Shown piece by piece: positions 61,385 through 64,000 of a DNA stretch of 64,000 nt. The DNA is from Heyndrickxia sporothermodurans (lineage in GTDB: Bacteria; Bacillota; Bacilli; Bacillales; Bacillaceae_C). The notes below the pieces were generated by a model, which did no database searches, was not told where the DNA came from, and saw only the letters and a program-made list of their open reading frames with translations. The stretch is from positions 58,597 through 122,596 of the forward strand of contig BORH01000013.1 of assembly GCA_018333075.1 (NCBI GenBank). Reading direction: 5' to 3'. Numbering within the stretch: the first letter of the stretch is position 1; the number at the start of each line of letters is the position of its first letter. The translations under genes were made by a program, and so were the position numbers.

Positions 61385-61915
61385 TTGATTTCTTTTACTT
61401 TAATCAGCTTAATCTTGGTAGCATTTATTATGTTCATCATTTGTTTCACCACATTATATCCTCAAAAATCTAAAGAAAAGCTTATACATAATCAAGATTT
61501 TCAAGAAATACACTCAGAAAACTTATTAACAATAGCTCCAAACTTTATACTTCCAACTATCCAACAAAGAAACTATAAGCTAACTGATATTTTACAAAAC
61601 GGAATAACACTTGCCTTTATCGATTCACAATGTGGTTATTGTGAATCCTATTTAGAAGAATTTATTACTGAAATGAGTGGATTGAAACAAAATTTTGCAG
61701 TGATATGCGGGGAAACCGATAAAAACCAAATTAACAAAATTCTAGACTTATATAATGAGGAATTCATGGTTTTACAAGGTAATACTGAACTATTTCTAAA
61801 GTACGAGATCTCATTTTTACCAACTTTTCTCTATATAGATAAAAATCAAAAAATACTTTTAAGAACACCCATCCCACTTCAAATGAAAACTTTTCTAACT
61901 AAATCAGTCGTTTAA
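61385..61915 (+). CDS. Membrane-anchored thioredoxin-like protein with CGYC
   Basis: A 176-residue protein with an N-terminal membrane segment (about residues 3-22) and an extracytoplasmic thioredoxin-like domain; active site IDSQCGYCESYLEEFI and the cis-Pro region 'EISFLPTFLYID'. I start at TTG 61385 because GGAGGTGAT lies 5-8 bases upstream; the frame is open to 61298 without a ribosome binding site. It is the first gene of the plus-strand operon and is directly followed by the peptide genes, so it probably oxidises or isomerises their disulfides. Its 3' end was duplicated with them. Confidence 0.82.
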   Translation: MISFTLISLILVAFIMFIICFTTLYPQKSKEKLIHNQDFQEIHSENLLTIAPNFILPTIQQRNYKLTDILQNGITLAFIDSQCGYCESYLEEFITEMSGLKQNFAVICGETDKNQINKILDLYNEEFMVLQGNTELFLKYEISFLPTFLYIDKNQKILLRTPIPLQMKTFLTKSVV

Positions 61916-61927
61916 TATAAAATTTGA

Positions 61928-62188
61928 TCAACTATCCATTGGTCTCCAAATATTAATTTGAGGTGATATTATGTCTAAATTATTTTCTAAATTAATGGGA
62001 TTTTCTCCTGCATATGTACCTTGTACAACAACTTATAAAAAAACATTTTGTTACGTAAATCCTAATAAATGTTACGGAGAACCAGCTACAGGTTACAAAT
62101 ACGTTGATGCCCGAACCGGTGAAGATTGCAGTGGTACTTATTTAGTAAAATGTAACTGCTAAATGTAAATAAACTAATGGATAGTTGA
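61928..62188 (+). repeat. Peptide cassette 1 bounded by 15-bp inverted repeats
   Basis: Left arm TCAACTATCCATTGG (61928-61942), right arm CTAATGGATAGTTGA (62174-62188; one mismatch). The peptide-1 gene lies inside. Confidence 0.9.
61971..62162 (+). CDS. Six-cysteine small peptide, copy 1 (bacteriocin-like)
   Basis: A 63-residue peptide. The N-terminus MSKLFSKLMG is shared by all three copies; then Cys18, 27, 34, 53, 61 and 63 in the spacing C-x8-C-x6-C-x18-C-x7-C-x-C, enough for three disulfides. It ends VKCNC. No classical signal peptide or double-glycine leader is seen; the first 10 residues may be a leader. Start ATG 61971 behind TTGAGGTGAT. Context (exporter, MauE-like and thioredoxin-like proteins) supports a secreted disulfide-stabilised peptide, possibly antibacterial; activity is inferred. 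I do not recognise a named family. Confidence 0.85.
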   Translation: MSKLFSKLMGFSPAYVPCTTTYKKTFCYVNPNKCYGEPATGYKYVDARTGEDCSGTYLVKCNC

Positions 62189-62490
62189 ATAAATTCTATA
62201 TTTATCGTGAAATACCATACACGTTTTGCAAAATGTACTTTATTTAACATTTCACTTTTACATAAAACTTCATGATCTACTAAAAAAACAAAAAATATTA
62301 ACTTGTATACTCATTCAATTCTATTTTTACTGTTTTGAGTGTATGATATCTTTTCATCTATAGCTCAAGATAAAAGCCCACTATTCAAATTGGAGAGCTA
62401 TCTTAAATTATTCACTTCGCACATTTCTAAGTTCAATCCCACTTAAATGTAAACTTTTCTAACTAGATTAGTAGGTAATATAAAATTTGA

Positions 62491-62789
62491 TCAACTATCC
62501 ATTGGGCTCCAAATATTAATTTGAGGTGATATTATGTCTAAATTATTTTCTAAATTAATGGGATTTTCTCCTGCATATGTACCTTGTACAACAACTTATA
62601 AAAAAACATTTTGCTACCTAAATATATCTAAATGTGCAGATGCACCTGCTACAGGTTACAAATACGTCGATTCTCGAACTGGGGAAGATTGTAGTGGAAC
62701 CTATTTGGTAAATTGTCAATGTAGACCTTAAAGAACAAAACTACTATCTAACAATTTTAAAATTCAAAAGTTGACCAATGGATAGTTGA
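62491..62789 (+). repeat. Peptide cassette 2 bounded by 15-bp inverted repeats
   Basis: Left arm 62491-62505 TCAACTATCCATTGG, right arm 62775-62789 CCAATGGATAGTTGA, perfect. It is preceded by a duplicate of the CGYC gene's last bases (see findings). The 371-base gap 62163-62533 has no gene besides these repeat remnants. Confidence 0.9.
62534..62731 (+). CDS. Six-cysteine small peptide, copy 2
   Basis: A 65-residue paralogue of copy 1, identical in its first 28 residues and then slightly diverged (LNISKCADAP for VNPNKCYGEP), ending VNCQCRP with two extra residues after the last Cys. All six cysteines are kept in the same spacing. Start ATG 62534 behind TTGAGGTGAT, with the upstream 60 bases almost identical to copy 1. 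Probably expressed together with copy 1 and 3 as related secreted peptides. Confidence 0.85.
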   Translation: MSKLFSKLMGFSPAYVPCTTTYKKTFCYLNISKCADAPATGYKYVDSRTGEDCSGTYLVNCQCRP

Positions 62790-62983
62790 ATAAATTCTAT
62801 ATTTATGATGGGGTACAAATACATTTTGGTATCGAATGCTATATGTAAAATTCACTAGAATTAAATAAATTATAGTAGTGCACTGGAGAGCTATCTCGAA
62901 TTGTTAACTATGTGTCGTATTTTATCTACTACTACTTTAAAGCTACTTTTCCAACTATATCAGTAGTTGAATATAAAATTTGA

Positions 62984-63276
62984 TCAACTATCCATTGGTC
63001 ATCAAATATCAATTTGGGGTGATTTTTATGTCAAAATTATTTTCAAAATTAATGGGAACAGCATATCCAATTTGTTCAAAAGTTAATAAAGTAACATTTT
63101 GCTACCTAAATATATCTAAATGTGCAGAAGCACCTGCTACAGGATACAAATACGTTGATAGTCAAACCGGAGAAGATTGCAGTGGTACTACTTTTGTAAA
63201 TTGTCAATGTAGACCATAAATAAGGAACTAATATCTAAATATAATTAAATTCAAAAATAAACCAATGGATAGTTGA
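62984..63276 (+). repeat. Peptide cassette 3 bounded by 15-bp inverted repeats
   Basis: Left arm TCAACTATCCATTGG (62984-62998), right arm CCAATGGATAGTTGA (63262-63276), perfect. Confidence 0.9.
63028..63219 (+). CDS. Six-cysteine small peptide, copy 3 (diverged middle)
   Basis: A 63-residue paralogue. It keeps MSKLFSKLMG, then switches to a shorter unrelated segment (TAYPICSKVNKV) before rejoining copy 2 at TFCYLNISKC; the C-terminal half is nearly identical to copy 2. The six-cysteine spacing is the same even though the first cysteine moves by two residues. I start at ATG 63028 behind TTGGGGTGAT; a longer frame to 62980 reads through the left inverted-repeat arm. Diversification with fixed cysteines suggests the variable segment matters for target recognition or immunity. 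Confidence 0.83.
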   Translation: MSKLFSKLMGTAYPICSKVNKVTFCYLNISKCAEAPATGYKYVDSQTGEDCSGTTFVNCQCRP

Positions 63277-63434
63277 ATAAATTTTATATTTATAAAAAGC
63301 TGAGATACATATTGGTATCGTAAATTTTTTCATCAGTTTTATATTTTCATCATTAAAATTTTGTTTCATTTTTCGAAAAATCCTTCTTTGAGCACATTTT
63401 ACTGACTTAACTTAGTTTTTTCCGCAAGACTATA

Positions 63435-63675
63435 CTAAGTGAAAAAGACTTATTTTGGCTTGAGTTGATCAAGTGTATGCGAGCGACGGGAATGTCGGTG
63501 GTGACCTTACGTCATGTTGCTCATTTACATATGAAAGGAGAAGAAACACTAAGAATGAAAAAAGATTTTTGAGGAACATCAAGAAAATTTACAGAATCAA
63601 AAACAAGATATTGATATAGCTTTGGAAAAACTACAAATTAAAATGAAAATGTTAAAGGGACCTTTGTATAACTAG
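63435..63675 (+). pseudogene. Decayed MerR family regulator fragment
   Basis: One frame reads EKDLFWLELIKCMRATGMSV ... HLHMKGEETLRMKKDF then stops at TGA; a shifted frame continues EHQENLQNQKQDIDIALEKL ending GPLYN. Together they are the middle and coiled-coil end of a MerR-type regulator, separated by a frameshift, with the DNA-binding N-terminus missing. It is not functional. The flanking stretches 63277-63434 and 63676-63813 show no gene. Confidence 0.75.
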
Positions 63676-63813
63676 TCATTTTTTTACCTTTGCGTATGTA
63701 TGGAGTTTTGTATGAAAACCACTAAAAAATATAAATACAAAAAATATTATTAAGTAAGTTTTTTCATTAAGGTACCTCCTTTCGTCGGGAACAAAGTCAT
63801 CTGATAAATACAC

Positions 63814-63850
63814 TAAAAAACAAAAAAGCGTTAATCCTTCTTCGATTAAC
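63814..63850 (-). terminator. Minus-strand terminator near IS end
   Basis: GTTAATC / GATTAAC stem followed on the minus strand by GCTTTTTTGTTTTTT, about 40 bases past the transposase stop. Confidence 0.65.
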
Positions 63851-63873
63851 TCACCCCTTTAGTTGAATCGCAT

Positions 63874-64000
63874 TGGATTGTCAACACTAAACTAGACAAC
63901 TTTATTAAGGTGTTCAAGTTTGTAATCAACCGGACTTACATATCCAAGTGTTCCATGAATTCTTATGTGATTAAACCAGTTGACATAGTCATGTAATTCC
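63874..64000 (-). mobile_element. IS3-family element, one end (rest beyond window)
   Basis: TGGATTGTCAACACTAAACTAGACA starting at 63874 begins with TG as IS3-family ends do (the last 20 bases of this stretch run to 63898), and the transposase gene ends 18 bases inside it. The boundary is a best guess because the other inverted repeat lies outside. Confidence 0.6.
63892..64000 (-). CDS. IS3-family transposase C-terminus (partial)
   Basis: The last 35 codons of an IS3-family OrfB/InsF-type DDE transposase: ELHDYVNWFNHIRIHGTLGY then VSPVDYKLEHLNKVV and TAG at 63892. 'YVNWFNHIRIHGTLGYVSP' is the characteristic C-terminal motif of IS3/IS150-type integrases. The N-terminal part, the catalytic triad and OrfA are outside the window, so activity cannot be judged. 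Confidence 0.9.
   Translation of the reverse strand, partial: ELHDYVNWFNHIRIHGTLGYVSPVDYKLEHLNKVV

Noticed and set aside
58287-63276. Lantibiotic, sactipeptide or classical double-glycine class II bacteriocin.
   Set aside because: No LanB/C/M, radical-SAM or C39 peptidase genes; peptides have no double-glycine leader.
63720-63790. A minus-strand AAAGGAGGT with ATG AAA AAA CTT ACT TAA (5-codon frame).
   Set aside because: Too short to support; probably the remnant of a gene start or a leader.

Overview
The window is AT-rich, low-GC Gram-positive DNA that looks like a member of the Bacillaceae. Supporting signs are strong AAGGAGG-type ribosome binding sites, frequent TTG/GTG starts, a QoxABCD menaquinol oxidase, a POT peptide transporter, a YhgE/Pip protein, an FMN-riboswitch rib operon and Bacillus-style rho-independent terminators. 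It reads as chromosomal. The genus cannot be fixed from the sequence alone.

Layout. 1-8.3 kb: the 5' part of a type III CoA-transferase gene behind a structured leader with a terminator; a WrbA-type quinone reductase; a Pit phosphate transporter with its DUF47 partner; an SPFH protein with a tiny ribbon-helix-helix protein; an NCS2 purine permease; a NERD protein; and a 40-bp tandem repeat array. 8.3-12.1 kb: qoxABCD. 12.4-32.3 kb: a roughly 20-kb, one-direction aromatic catabolon. Read 5' to 3' on the minus strand it is paaK-paaABCD-EthD-paaF-paaG-paaH-paaJ, paaX, a nitronate monooxygenase-like gene, a three-gene ABC importer, a hot-dog thioesterase, phenylalanine dehydrogenase and a complete 2-oxoacid dehydrogenase complex (E1 alpha, E1 beta, E2, E3). 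This implies Phe -> phenylpyruvate -> phenylacetyl-CoA -> ring epoxidation and beta-oxidation. 32.4-36.4 kb: POT transporter and YhgE/Pip. 36.4-45 kb: a 4-hydroxyphenylacetate (homoprotocatechuate) operon with a divergent LysR regulator, which extends the theme to tyrosine-derived aromatics. 45-49.7 kb: Bcr/CflA efflux pump, a Pro/Gly-repeat protein, an orphan OmpR-type response regulator, a small membrane protein and a polysaccharide deacetylase. 49.8-53.2 kb: ribDEBH under an FMN riboswitch; RibB lacks the usual RibA half. 53.3-57.1 kb: glycerate kinase, GntP permease and CdaR regulator. 57.2-58.0 kb: a methyltransferase.

58.1-63.3 kb is the most unusual part. An ABC exporter, a MauE-like membrane protein with a CxC motif and a membrane thioredoxin-like protein (CPTC) are encoded on the minus strand. 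Divergent from them lie a second membrane thioredoxin-like protein (CGYC) and three paralogous 63-65-residue peptides, each with six cysteines in an identical spacing. Each peptide gene sits inside a 15-bp inverted repeat (TCAACTATCCATTGG/CCAATGGATAGTTGA), and the array has grown by tandem duplication. I read it as a candidate undescribed disulfide-rich secreted peptide (bacteriocin-like) system with its own oxidative folding machinery; its function is inference. The array is followed by a decayed MerR gene and the end of an IS3-family element that runs off the window.
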